From Colwellia sp. Arc7-D (GTDB taxonomy: Bacteria; Pseudomonadota; Gammaproteobacteria; Enterobacterales; Alteromonadaceae): 64,000 nt of DNA. The DNA lies in contig NZ_CP028924.1 in NCBI RefSeq assembly GCF_003061515.1, forward strand, positions 806,001 through 870,000, in the 5' to 3' direction. Position 1 is the stretch's first letter, and every line of letters starts with the position of its first letter. Shown here in pieces: positions 26,294 through 34,934 of the stretch. Made by a program: the position numbers and the translations under genes. The notes below the pieces were generated by a model. That model had not been told where the DNA came from, ran no database searches, and saw only the letters and a list, made by a program, of their open reading frames with translations.

Positions 26294-27032
26294 ACTAAGT
26301 ATATCAGGGTTGTTAATTGCCATATTGGCGATATATTTTGGCTTTGTAATTGATGGTGGCTCAGTTTCTTCACTGTTAGAGCTACCTGCATTCATTATTG
26401 TTTTTGGTGGCACACTGGGCGCCGTTATGTTGCAGTCATCACAAAGTCAATTTTTACATGCAATGACATTATTAAAATGGCTGTTTGTTCCGCCTAAATA
26501 TAATGTTGAGCAGGGAATAGAGTCGATTGTTCAGTGGGCTGAAAAAGCCCGTGAATCTGGTTTTTTATCATTAGAATATATCGCCGAAGAAGAACATGAT
26601 TTTTTCGTCAACAAGGGGTTAAACCTACTTGTTGACGGTGCTGAAGTTGAAAACTTAAGAGTTTCACTTGAGTTAGACTTAGACTTGTATAGAGAGCATA
26701 ACTTGCGCTCTGCTCACGTATTTGAGTCAATGGGCGGTTACAGTCCAACCATAGGTATTCTAGGTGCGGTACTTGGTTTAATTCATGCCATGTCAAATTT
26801 AGCCGATCCACAATTATTGGGGCAAGGTATTGCCACCGCCTTTGTTGCAACTATTTACGGTGTTGGTTTTGCCAACCTTATTTATTTACCTGTTGCGAAT
26901 AAAATTAAAGCTATTGTGCATCAACAAACTATGTACCGTGAAATGATGACCGAAGGGTTAATCGCCATAGCGTTAGCAGAAAATCCACATGCCATTGAAA
27001 ACAAATTATCGGCATTTCGGTTAGAGCAATGA
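26286..27032 (+). CDS. motC: MotC, MotA-family stator subunit
   Basis: A 248-residue MotA/ExbB-type protein with four hydrophobic segments, including the start (SGLLIAILAIYFGFVIDGGS) and the TM3-TM4 pair (YSPTIGILGAVLGLIHAMSNL, GIATAFVATIYGVGFANLIYLP). The ATG at 26286 has AAGGAA seven bases upstream; longer in-frame codons lie inside cheB. Placed after cheB and before an OmpA-domain partner, it matches the MotC/MotD pair of Pseudomonas. MotA/B-type stators are probably encoded elsewhere too. Confidence 0.9.
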   Translation: MDKLSISGLLIAILAIYFGFVIDGGSVSSLLELPAFIIVFGGTLGAVMLQSSQSQFLHAMTLLKWLFVPPKYNVEQGIESIVQWAEKARESGFLSLEYIAEEEHDFFVNKGLNLLVDGAEVENLRVSLELDLDLYREHNLRSAHVFESMGGYSPTIGILGAVLGLIHAMSNLADPQLLGQGIATAFVATIYGVGFANLIYLPVANKIKAIVHQQTMYREMMTEGLIAIALAENPHAIENKLSAFRLEQ

Positions 27033-28021
27033 ACCGCCTCAGATCAAGACGTCATTTAGTTGAACATGAAAATGTTGAACGTTGGTTAGTTTCTTACGCA
27101 GATTACATGACCTTACTCTTTGCACTTTTTGTCGTGCTTTACGCGATGGCAATGATCAACGAAGAACCTTTTGAAACGGCGACTGAATCGATTGGTAAAG
27201 TGTTTCAAGCTAACGATGAACAGCCTAAAAACCGTGGGCATGGTGATGACATTTTACCTGTTAACAGTGCTAAAACTAAAAAACGTTTATACGGTAATGG
27301 AATATTAATTGACGCTGGACCTGAACTTGTAACCGGTGAAGTAACCTTATCAAACGTCTCAGATGCTCAAGTAGGGACGACATTAACTTCTCTAGAGAAA
27401 GACCTACATGAAGCTTTATACGAGTTAGTTGAATCTGGCTACGCACAATTACAAATTGACGGTGACTGGTTAGAAATCGAATTAAACAGCGGCTTGCTGT
27501 TCCCTAGTGGTTCATCTTCGCCAACTAATGCCGCTAAAGATATATTACTCGTTATTCACCAAGTTATTGCTGACGCGAGCAACTATATTCGGGTGCGGGG
27601 CTATACTGATAATCAAGCGATTGAAACAGAAATATTCTCTTCTAATTGGGAGTTATCAGTATTTAGAGCAACCGCTATTTTAAGAGTTTTAGAAGAGTTA
27701 ACCTTAAACCCTGCCCGAATGGCGATAGAAGGGTATGGTCAATATTACCCAAGTGGTGACAATGCTACAGCAACAGGTCGAGCAAAAAACCGTCGTGTTG
27801 TTATTGCTATTTCTAAATATGGTCTCGAAAAAGCCAATTTATTGGCGACACCAACTATTTCAGTACAAGACGTAGAAGCGATAAAAAACATTAATACTGA
27901 TGATGTTGATGATGAAATTCGTATTATTAGGCTGGAAAATGGTGGTATTCGTATTACAACAAGAGCGGAGACTAATAACCCTGAAGTCACTAACCCGCCG
28001 GAAAATAAAGATGATGAATAA
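27029..28021 (+). CDS. motD: MotD, MotB-family stator subunit
   Basis: A 330-residue protein. The single transmembrane helix (SYADYMTLLFALFVVLYAMAMI) holds the proton-carrying Asp at position 25. A plug-like region and a C-terminal OmpA/MotB peptidoglycan-binding domain (VRGYTDNQ, SNWELSVFRATAILRVL, IEGYGQYYP, NRRVVI) follow, then an acidic tail of about 60 residues. It overlaps motC by 4 bases, as expected for equal production of the stator partners. Confidence 0.92.
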   Translation: MNRLRSRRHLVEHENVERWLVSYADYMTLLFALFVVLYAMAMINEEPFETATESIGKVFQANDEQPKNRGHGDDILPVNSAKTKKRLYGNGILIDAGPELVTGEVTLSNVSDAQVGTTLTSLEKDLHEALYELVESGYAQLQIDGDWLEIELNSGLLFPSGSSSPTNAAKDILLVIHQVIADASNYIRVRGYTDNQAIETEIFSSNWELSVFRATAILRVLEELTLNPARMAIEGYGQYYPSGDNATATGRAKNRRVVIAISKYGLEKANLLATPTISVQDVEAIKNINTDDVDDEIRIIRLENGGIRITTRAETNNPEVTNPPENKDDE

Positions 28022-28033
28022 TAGGAATTACAC

Positions 28034-28809
28034 TTGGTAGTTTGGACAGTTGCAAATCAAAAAGGCGGGGTAGGCAAAACAACGACCACTATCGCCTTGG
28101 CTGGGTTATTAGCAGAACAAGGCCATCGTGTTCTGCTTGTTGATACCGACCCGCATGCATCATTAAGTTATTATTTTGGTATTGAGTCGGAAGACTTGGA
28201 ACTGAGTGTGTATGACTTGTTTATGCAAGTAGCGAGCAAAGAGCAAATAATGCAAAGCCTTTGTCCATCGAGTTATGACAATATTGATATATTGCCGGCA
28301 ACCATGGGGTTAGCAACACTTGATCGCGCTCTCGGTAATAAAGGCGGTATGGGCTTAGTACTTAAAAAAGCTTTACGTGCAATTGATAGCGAATATGACT
28401 ATGTATTAATCGATTGTCCTCCTGTGTTAGGGTACTTATGGTTAATGCCTTAGCCGCCAGTGATAGAATTATTGTTCCGGTTCAAACCGAGTTTCTAGCG
28501 CTAAAGGGTTTAGATCGTATGATGAAAACGTTAGATATTATGCAAGCGCAGCAGCCCTCAGGCTTTAAATATACTATTGTGCCTACTATGTTTGATAAAC
28601 GCACAAAAGCGTCGATATTAACTTATCAAAAACTGTTAACATTATATGGTGAGGATGTTTGGTCGGCAGTCATTCCCATCGATACCAATTTTAGAAATGC
28701 CAGTAACGCTCAAAAAGTGCCTTCTGACTATGCTGCGAAATCTCGTGGTGTCATAGCTTATCGAGATTTATTAACCTATTTAGTTAACTTAACTACACAG
28801 AGTAAGTAA
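28034..28809 (+). pseudogene. parC: ParC, ParA-like ATPase for polar chemotaxis arrays, frameshifted
   Basis: A ParA/Soj-type ATPase starting at TTG (MVVWTVANQKGGVGKTTT; DTDPHASL; VLIDCPPVLG). The frame breaks at 28430-28432: GGG should be GGGG, after which the protein continues VLMVNALAASDRIIVPVQTEFLALKGLDRM to the stop at 28809. Restored length is about 259 residues, normal for ParC. In Vibrio, ParC places chemotaxis arrays at the cell pole and works with ParP, encoded next. Because many neighbours lose one base in the same way, a sequencing error is more likely than true loss. Confidence 0.85.
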
Positions 28810-28813
28810 GCCC

Positions 28814-29696
28814 ATGTCAAAGTCTTTAGCTGCTAGTAAAAAATTAATGCAAAGCTATTTGTCAGAATTGCTTACAGAAGAAGTGGAGCCACAACCAGCG
28901 CGGCAAGTTAAAGAAAAAGCTACGTTACCCGTTAAAGAAAAACAAGCACAGCCACTTGAGAGCTTACTTAATAATGCCAATTTATTGCAAGTTGCAGCAC
29001 AAGAAGAGGCTAAACCACTAAGCTCAGCAAAGGCGGTCAATAAAAGTTTACTTGAAAAAACGCAGGTTGAAACTAAAGCTTCAGAAGATATAGACGTTGA
29101 GCCCATTTCGTCAAAGAATAAGTCGTCAGAAATACAGTCGAAAACAATCACTAATGAACCCACATTAGCAGCGGTTAAAGCTAATGTTAATGAAATTAAA
29201 ACAAGTAAAAGCTTAGGGGCTTTGCTGACAGTAAACCGCTGAGTTATCGTCAAGGTGACTTTCAAGCTATGTTTTTCGAAGTTGCTGGATTAATTATCGC
29301 TGTGCCATTAGTTGAATTAGGCGGTATACACAGCAATAATAAAACTACGCCACTTATGGGTAAGCCTGATTGGTTTAAAGGCGTTATGCTGCATAGAGAA
29401 GAAAAGATTAACGTGGTTGATACTGCGCTTTGGGTAATGCCAGAAAAATGCGACCAAGCACTACTTTCAGCACTTAATTATCAATACATTATTATGCTTA
29501 ATAATTCAGAATGGGGCTTGTCGGCTGAAAAGTTGGTTGATACGGTAACGCTTAAGCAAGAAGATGTTAAATGGTTAGATACCCAAACAAGCGTCCTTGG
29601 CTTGCCGGATTAGTTAAAAATCGTATGTGCGCACTGTTAGATGTTGATTCCTTAATTAAGTTATTGGAAAAAGGCGCAAATATAACGCAAATATAA
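28814..29696 (+). pseudogene. parP: ParP, chemotaxis array anchor with CheW-like domain, frameshifted twice
   Basis: Part one (28814-29242) is a charged, proline-containing linker. Part two (from about 29221) reads PLSYRQGDFQAMFFEVAGLIIAVPLVELGGIH, a CheW-like array-integration domain. The first frame loss is near 29213-29223 (GGGGCTTT), the second near 29585-29592; past it the frame continues RPWLAGLVKNRMCALLDV and ends at 29696. Both are one-base deletions. In Vibrio, ParP binds CheA and ParC and holds arrays at the pole. Position between parC and cheW supports the name; the breaks are probably artefacts. Confidence 0.8.
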
Positions 29697-29783
29697 AGTA
29701 AGATTAATTGATGAATTTAATCTTGCCAGTATACTTAGTGCATAAGTACTTTAGTAAAACAGAAATTTAAAGAGGTCAGCAGA

Positions 29784-30278
29784 ATGTCTGATGAAAGACG
29801 CAATGCAAGTGAACGTGTAGACATTAATGATGAAGTACTACAATGGGTAACCTTCAAACTTGGTAGCGAAACCTACGGTATTAACGTAATGCAAGTACAA
29901 GAAGTATTGCGCTACACCGAAATAGCACCAGTGCCAGGCGCACCTATGTATGTTATGGGTATTATAAATCTTCGTGGTAATGTTGTAACCGTTATTGATA
30001 CCCGAGCAAGGTTTGGGCTTGAATCTGCTGAAATAACAGATAATACGCGTATTGTGATCATTGAAGCGGATACCCAAGTCATTGGCATTTTAGTTGATAG
30101 TGTTGCCGAAGTGGTTTACTTACGAGCATCAGAAATAGATGTAGCGCCTAATGTAGGTAACGATGAAAGTGCGAAGTTTATTCAAGGTGTTTCTAACCGA
30201 GAAGGTGAACTACTTATTTTAGTCGATTTAAATAAACTGCTGTCTGATGACGAATGGGATGAATTAAAACAATTCTAA
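29784..30278 (+). CDS. cheW: CheW, chemotaxis coupling protein
   Basis: A 164-residue CheW domain (VTFKLGSETYGINVMQVQEVLRYTEIAPVPGAPMYVMGIINLRGNVVTVIDTRARFGL; ILVDSVAEVVYLRASEI). It couples receptors to CheA. AAAGAGG lies about 9 bases before the ATG. A hairpin of terminator type follows the stop. The 87-base gap before it holds two small inverted repeats (29700-29724 and 29732-29748) but no readable promoter. Confidence 0.97.
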   Translation: MSDERRNASERVDINDEVLQWVTFKLGSETYGINVMQVQEVLRYTEIAPVPGAPMYVMGIINLRGNVVTVIDTRARFGLESAEITDNTRIVIIEADTQVIGILVDSVAEVVYLRASEIDVAPNVGNDESAKFIQGVSNREGELLILVDLNKLLSDDEWDELKQF

Positions 30279-30289
30279 CGATAGCCCAT

Positions 30290-30310
30290 AAGCCTGCTAA
30301 TGCAGGCTTT
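30290..30310 (+). terminator. Hairpin after cheW
   Basis: Perfect 8-bp stem AAGCCTGC-TAAT-GCAGGCTT followed by only three T before AATT. It is 12 bases after the cheW stop. The short T-run suggests partial termination, so some transcripts may continue into the DUF2802 gene. Confidence 0.65.
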
Positions 30311-30335
30311 AATTTCTAGTGAAGCCAATAGTCTT

Positions 30336-30803
30336 ATGGAAAATATTCCTGCTAACTTGATAAGTTTAATCGCATTTGCCATTGTGATGCTTGTTGCCAT
30401 GTTGTTATTGGCGCTTAAAAATCGCTTTTCTCAGCAAATTCAGAATTTGCAGCAACAGGTACAAAGCCAAGAAATACAGCTGATAGAATTACAAAACCTG
30501 CTTGCGAGTAATCAGTCGGCATTAGAGGCTACCCAACAACAATGTAATGACACCCAGTTAGAAAATGAACAAGTTAGCAAACAACTAGAGCACCGTATAA
30601 AAATGGCTCAAGAGCAATTTAGTGCTCAAGCTGAGACCATAGAAAAACTTCTCCATCAACAACCAGAAGATAAGCTATACACACGCGCTCAAAAATTGGT
30701 TGAACTTGGCGCAGACATCGCTGAAATTATGCGTGAATGCGAAATACCTAGAGCGGAAGCTGAAATGTTACTGTCGATACATCGCCAAAAATCAGCTAAG
30801 TAG
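30336..30803 (+). CDS. DUF2802 family protein linked to cheW
   Basis: A 155-residue protein with an N-terminal transmembrane helix (ISLIAFAIVMLVAMLLLAL), a long Gln/Glu-rich coiled coil (about 30-110) and a C-terminal DUF2802-like domain (LYTRAQKLVELGADIAEIMRECEIPRAEAEMLLSIHRQK) that looks like a small helix-turn-helix. A frame starting at 30300 is possible, but its ATG lies in the loop of the hairpin after cheW, so I prefer 30336. The gene is commonly the last of this type of che cluster; its function is not known to me. Confidence 0.8.
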   Translation: MENIPANLISLIAFAIVMLVAMLLLALKNRFSQQIQNLQQQVQSQEIQLIELQNLLASNQSALEATQQQCNDTQLENEQVSKQLEHRIKMAQEQFSAQAETIEKLLHQQPEDKLYTRAQKLVELGADIAEIMRECEIPRAEAEMLLSIHRQKSAK

Positions 30804-30821
30804 CTAAGTACTTAGTTACTT
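30798..30821. repeat. 24-base palindrome across the end of the DUF2802 gene
   Basis: Left arm AAGTAGCTAAGT and right arm ACTTAGTTACTT pair over 12 bases with one mismatch and no loop. It includes the DUF2802 stop codon. It could be a terminator-type cruciform or a binding site; no T-run follows. Confidence 0.5.
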
Positions 30822-31003
30822 TGTACTTATCTTCTACATCAACTCACACTGCTGTGCTTATTTACTGGTTATTGTCAGTTGCGATTAAATTTACATTTTT
30901 AAATGAAAATTTTAATACTGTCGTGATAAACTCAAGCCTTTAAAAATATTTTTATTTTAACCGTTATTAATTTTACTATCGGTTAGCTAACAAGGATCCT
31001 GTA

Positions 31004-31804
31004 GTGAACAGATCAAAAAAAGTTGCTTTGAACAAGAAGGCGACATTTAATTTCCAGATTTTGTTAATGATAATCTTTACTTTATTTTTAACTGCATGTT
31101 CGACAACACCCTCGTCAGAACAATCCGTATCTGATCCAAAAGATCCGCTCGAAGCCATAAACCGTCCTTTTTGGACCTTCACATGGGATTATGCCGATAA
31201 GTATGTTTTCAAACCTGCTTCACAAGGTTATGTGGAATATATGCCAACGGATTTACGTTCAGGTGTTTACAACATGGCGCTGAACTTGAACGAACCTTCA
31301 ACTATCATCAATCATTTGTTACAAGCAAAGTTCACCGAGGCGGCTAAATCAACGGGTCGTTTTGTTTTAAACTCGACCATAGGGTTATTAGGGTTTTTCG
31401 ACCCAGCAAGTGATTTTGGCTGGAATCGTAAAGAAGAAGAATTTGGTGAAGTACTCGGCAGTTACGGAGTTGGCGACGGACCATTTTTAATGGTACCCGC
31501 ATTAGGTCCTTCGTCGGTACGTGAAGAAGTGGGTGACTTTGTTGATAGCTATTACTGGCCACTTGCCATTATCGATTTTTGGCCTAACTTGTTGCGTGCA
31601 GGTATTATTGGTTTGGAAGCTAGAGCTTCGTTTGCCGATCAAGAAGGCATTCTAAAAGATGCAATAGACCCGTACGAGTTTGTTAAAAATGCCTATTTTC
31701 AAAATATGGAATTTAAAGTTCACGATGGTAATCCGCCTATCGAAGTGGACCAAGCAGAAGAAGAAAATATTGACGCTTACCTAGAAGAGCTAGAAGGAAT
31801 GTAG
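31004..31804 (+). CDS. mlaA: MlaA (VacJ), outer membrane lipid asymmetry lipoprotein
   Basis: A 266-residue lipoprotein precursor with lipobox LTAC (Cys32) after a hydrophobic stretch. The conserved core includes DPLEAINRPFWTFTWDYADKYVFKP, GRFVLNSTIGLLGFFDPAS, EFGEVLGSYGVGDGPFLMVPALGPSSVRE and FWPNLLRAG. MlaA removes misplaced phospholipids from the outer leaflet and passes them to MlaC. It starts at GTG with AAGGA about 8 bases upstream. It stands alone, not in an mla operon, and has an acidic C-terminal tail. Confidence 0.95.
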   Translation: MNRSKKVALNKKATFNFQILLMIIFTLFLTACSTTPSSEQSVSDPKDPLEAINRPFWTFTWDYADKYVFKPASQGYVEYMPTDLRSGVYNMALNLNEPSTIINHLLQAKFTEAAKSTGRFVLNSTIGLLGFFDPASDFGWNRKEEEFGEVLGSYGVGDGPFLMVPALGPSSVREEVGDFVDSYYWPLAIIDFWPNLLRAGIIGLEARASFADQEGILKDAIDPYEFVKNAYFQNMEFKVHDGNPPIEVDQAEEENIDAYLEELEGM

Positions 31805-31830
31805 TTTTATCTATAGTAAAATAAAGAAGA

Positions 31831-31858
31831 AAAAAGCGAACTAATGTTCGCTTTTTTT
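31831..31858. terminator. Bidirectional terminator, mlaA and small membrane protein gene
   Basis: AAAAAGCGAAC-TAAT-GTTCGCTTTTT with a T-run on the plus strand and an A-run on the left, so it works for both converging genes. The stop codon of the minus-strand gene lies in the loop. Confidence 0.9.
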
Positions 31859-32149
31859 GTATTGGGCAATTGCTTTATCAAGATGTTTTTGTGCGAAATA
31901 CAACATTATAGGTCTTAATAAGGCAAAGTAGGCTATTAACACAACGGCCACCGATGCTGCTAATGCAAAGCCTTGTAAATTAGCAATAAACAGAAATGGT
32001 GGTATCAATAACGATAACTTAATAATGTTTAGTATAAATTTTTCAGGTGCAGACATTTTAGCCTGTGCCAAGCTTAAAATAGCTTGTCGCTGATGTAAGC
32101 TAAATTCATGCAAGGCCGGTATTTTATTTGAAGAAAAATAAATAGTCAT
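31841..32149 (-). CDS. Small membrane protein, DUF6170-like
   Basis: A 102-residue protein beginning MTIYFSSNKIPALHEFSLHQRQAIL. It has two hydrophobic segments (about 43-60 and 64-83) and a charged C-terminus (HLDKAIAQYKKSEH). I believe it belongs to a small gammaproteobacterial family (DUF6170), recalled from wording and not searched. It faces mlaA and ends inside the shared terminator. Function unknown. Confidence 0.7.
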   Translation of the reverse strand: MTIYFSSNKIPALHEFSLHQRQAILSLAQAKMSAPEKFILNIIKLSLLIPPFLFIANLQGFALAASVAVVLIAYFALLRPIMLYFAQKHLDKAIAQYKKSEH

Positions 32150-32334
32150 AAAATTTTAATTATATGCACGTAAAGTATAGATATCACTATGATACAAAAA
32201 TGGCGCTTAATGTGCCACGAGCAAATAAAATAGTTTAATCAGATTAAAGTGCTGCTACTCAAAGTGAAACAGCAAGTTTAGCGGTTTAATTTTGTATAAA
32301 TTTGTCAAAACGAGTTCCTCAGTGGCGTGCAATT

Positions 32335-32343
32335 TGCTAGAAT
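32335..32343 (+). promoter_or_regulatory. Candidate extended -10 promoter before ribH
   Basis: TGCTAGAAT matches the extended -10 pattern TGnTATAAT with one change. It is 33 bases before the ribH ATG. No good -35 box is seen. No FMN riboswitch could be recognised in the 226-base gap 32150-32375. Confidence 0.4.
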
Positions 32344-32375
32344 TGCCGAAATTTTTATCAGTAGGTGATTTTTAA

Positions 32376-32840
32376 ATGAATGTCATAGAAGCTAACTTTG
32401 ATGCAACCGGTAAGAAATTCGCCATTGTAGTCTCTCGTTTTAACAGTTTTGTTGTTGAAAGTTTACTTGAAGGTGCAGTAGATGCACTTAAACGCCATGG
32501 AAATGTTGCAGATAACGATATTACTGTTATTCGTGTTCCTGGTGCATATGAGCTGCCAGTAGCAGCTAAAAAAATCGCTGCGAAAGGCGGATTCGATGGC
32601 ATTATTGCTATTGGCGCTGTTATCCGTGGTGGAACGCCTCATTTTGATTTTGTTGCAGGCGAGTGTAATAAAGGTTTAGCACAAGTAGCAATGGAATATA
32701 CTTTACCCGTGGCATTTGGTGTTATTACTACAGATACTATTGAACAAGCTATTGATCGTGCTGGCCTGAAAGTAGGCAACAAAGGCGCTGAAGCAGCGTT
32801 AAGTGCATTAGAAATGGTTAATGTGCTCGATAAGTTATAA
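32376..32840 (+). CDS. ribH: 6,7-dimethyl-8-ribityllumazine synthase
   Basis: A 154-residue enzyme that joins 5-amino-6-ribitylaminouracil and dihydroxybutanone phosphate in riboflavin synthesis. Family signatures are visible: [57 protein letters not shown] (with the catalytic His) and [20 protein letters not shown]. It starts a tight set ribH-nusB-thiL-pgpA. The usual upstream ribD/ribE/ribBA genes are absent here and must lie elsewhere. Confidence 0.97.
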   Translation: MNVIEANFDATGKKFAIVVSRFNSFVVESLLEGAVDALKRHGNVADNDITVIRVPGAYELPVAAKKIAAKGGFDGIIAIGAVIRGGTPHFDFVAGECNKGLAQVAMEYTLPVAFGVITTDTIEQAIDRAGLKVGNKGAEAALSALEMVNVLDKL

Positions 32841-32852
32841 CAGGATACTATT

Positions 32853-33269
32853 GTGAAACCAACACCTAGAAGAAAAGCCAGAGAATTGGCAGTACAAGCT
32901 GTCTACTCTTGGCAGCTAAGCCAAAATAACGTTTCTGAAATCGAATTAAATTTTTTGACTGAGAACAGTGCGCGTCGTTTCGACATTCCTTATTTTCAAC
33001 AATTGTTTACTGGTGTAACAGCCAATGTTAGCAGTATTGATGATAACATAGCACCACATGTTGATCGCCCATTAGCGGATGTTGACCATGTTGAAAAAGC
33101 GGTTCTACGTGTTGCGGTATATGAACTAACTCAATGCTTAGATGTGCCTTATCGTGTCATTATCAACGAAGCCATTGAATTAGCAAAATCATTCGCTGCT
33201 GACGATAGTCATAAGTTTGTGAACGGTGTGTTAGACAAAGTCGTTAAGCTTGTTCGCCCGAACGAATAG
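32853..33269 (+). CDS. nusB: NusB, transcription antitermination factor
   Basis: A 138-residue all-helical protein, starting at GTG behind AGGA. Signatures are RRKARELAVQAVYSWQLSQN, VDHVEKAVLRVAVYEL and VIINEAIELAKSFAADDSHKFVNGVLDKV. With NusE it binds boxA RNA to keep rRNA transcription going. It follows ribH by 12 bases, the usual order. Confidence 0.97.
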   Translation: MKPTPRRKARELAVQAVYSWQLSQNNVSEIELNFLTENSARRFDIPYFQQLFTGVTANVSSIDDNIAPHVDRPLADVDHVEKAVLRVAVYELTQCLDVPYRVIINEAIELAKSFAADDSHKFVNGVLDKVVKLVRPNE

Positions 33270-33287
33270 TCAAAATTTGGTTGTAAT

Positions 33288-34259
33288 ATGAAAGAGTTTG
33301 AATTGATCAAGCGCTTCTTTAGTGAGCAAACGATTAAACGCAAGGATGTTGTACTCGGGATCGGAGATGACTGCGCCATAGTCAGCCCTTCTGAGCGTCA
33401 AAATATTGCAATTACCACAGATACCCTAGTTGCCGGCGTGCACTTTCCACATGAAACTAGCGCACGAGCTATCGGCCATAAATCGATAGCGGTAAACTTA
33501 TCTGACCTAGCAGCTATGGGCGCTGAACCTACTTGGATTTCTCTGGCAATTACTTTGCCAGAAGTTGATGTGAAGTGGGTAGAAGAGTTTTGCCAAGGTG
33601 TGTTTGAGTTGTGCGAGTTTTATAACGTGCAATTAGTAGGTGGAGACACCACACAAGGCCCTTTGAGCATTACACTTACTGCACAGGGTTTAGTACCAAA
33701 AGATAAGCACCTTACACGTGCAGGAGCCAAAGCCGGTGATTGGATATATGTCACGGGTGAAATTGGTGATGCAGCTTTAGCGCTTAAACATATATTCAAA
33801 GAGGTGAATGTAGCCCCTGAATATAGAGAAAGTGTACAACGCAGCTTAGATTTTCCAACACCGAGAATTCTTGCTGGACAAGCACTTCGCGGTTACGCAA
33901 GTTCAGCAATCGATTTATCTGACGGTTTAATTGCAGATTTAGGCCATATTTGTAAAGCATCTAAAGTAGGCGCTAATATTGTTTTAGACGATTTACCTAT
34001 TTCGAATGCTTTGCGTGACACTGTTGGTTTAGAAAAAGCGTATGAAATGACCTTAGCTGGTGGCGATGACTACGAACTGTTATTTACGGTTTCTGAAGAT
34101 AACAAAGTAGGCATGGAAACAGCTTTAGCTAATACCAGCAACACAATTACCTGTATTGGTCAGATCAACCGTAGTGAAAAAATCACGACGACTCTAAACA
34201 GTAAACCTGTAACACTGCACGCTAAAAGTTTCGAACATTTCTCTCGCAACAAAGACTGA
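33288..34259 (+). CDS. thiL: Thiamine-monophosphate kinase
   Basis: A 323-residue enzyme of the PurM/AIRS fold that phosphorylates thiamine monophosphate to the active diphosphate. Visible motifs are GIGDDCAIV, TTDTLVAGVHF, AVNLSDLAAMGAEP, LVGGDTTQGPLSIT, YVTGEIGDAALAL, SAIDLSDGLIADLGHI and GGDDYELLFT. It lies between nusB and pgpA, separated from the latter by 2 bases. Confidence 0.97.
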   Translation: MKEFELIKRFFSEQTIKRKDVVLGIGDDCAIVSPSERQNIAITTDTLVAGVHFPHETSARAIGHKSIAVNLSDLAAMGAEPTWISLAITLPEVDVKWVEEFCQGVFELCEFYNVQLVGGDTTQGPLSITLTAQGLVPKDKHLTRAGAKAGDWIYVTGEIGDAALALKHIFKEVNVAPEYRESVQRSLDFPTPRILAGQALRGYASSAIDLSDGLIADLGHICKASKVGANIVLDDLPISNALRDTVGLEKAYEMTLAGGDDYELLFTVSEDNKVGMETALANTSNTITCIGQINRSEKITTTLNSKPVTLHAKSFEHFSRNKD

Positions 34260-34261
34260 AT

Positions 34262-34732
34262 ATGAAAAAATCTACGGCAAACTTTCGTCTATCAAATCCT
34301 GTGCATTTTCTGGCATTGGGCTTTGGTAGCGGTTTAGCACCTAAAGCACCGGGCACTTTTGGTACTTTAGCGGCAGTACCACTGTTTTTATTGATGGCAC
34401 CGTTAAGTAACCCAATTTATTTGTCGTTGTTAATTGTTATGAGTATCGCCGGAATTTACATTTGTGGTAAAGCGGCCGAAGATGCTGGCGTGCCTGATCA
34501 TGGCGCGATAGTTTGGGACGAATTTGTAGGTTTGCTGATCACCATGTTTTTGATGCCAGTAACTTGGCAAACGCTACTGGTAGGTTTCGTGTTATTTCGA
34601 TTTTTTGATATTTTAAAGCCATGGCCCATCTCTTATATCGATAAAAACTGTCATGGTGGCTTTGGTATTATGCTTGACGATATTGTCGCAGGTATTGCCG
34701 CTTGGGCTTGTATGATGGTTATTTTTTACTAA
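34262..34732 (+). CDS. pgpA: Phosphatidylglycerophosphatase A
   Basis: A 156-residue inner membrane enzyme with three to four hydrophobic segments. PgpA hallmarks are GFGSGLAPKAPGTFGTLAAVPL, DHGAIVWDEFVGLLIT and FRFFDILKPWPISYIDK followed by GGFGIMLDDIVAG. It removes the phosphate from phosphatidylglycerophosphate. Last gene of the ribH set. Confidence 0.96.
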   Translation: MKKSTANFRLSNPVHFLALGFGSGLAPKAPGTFGTLAAVPLFLLMAPLSNPIYLSLLIVMSIAGIYICGKAAEDAGVPDHGAIVWDEFVGLLITMFLMPVTWQTLLVGFVLFRFFDILKPWPISYIDKNCHGGFGIMLDDIVAGIAAWACMMVIFY

Positions 34733-34900
34733 AATTAAAACTTTCCCCTTCAATTATCCTTATCACTGCGTATTTTTGTAGTTAAGCCTATAACTTGGCT
34801 TGTCATTCGGTTTATAAGTCGAACATTGTTCGATGCTAGTAAAATCACACCCTAAGCTCTAATCTTCAAAAAGCATATTGTCTAACCGCACACATTGCTA

Positions 34901-34934
34901 AAAAAAAACCAAAGCTTATAGGCTTTGGCTTTTA
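34901..34934. terminator. Terminator shared by pgpA and serA
   Basis: CCAAAGC-TTATAG-GCTTTGG with an A-run before it (T-run for the minus strand serA) and CTTTT after it. The minus-strand version is the stronger. Between it and serA lie three tandem copies of CACATG (34947-34964). Confidence 0.85.
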
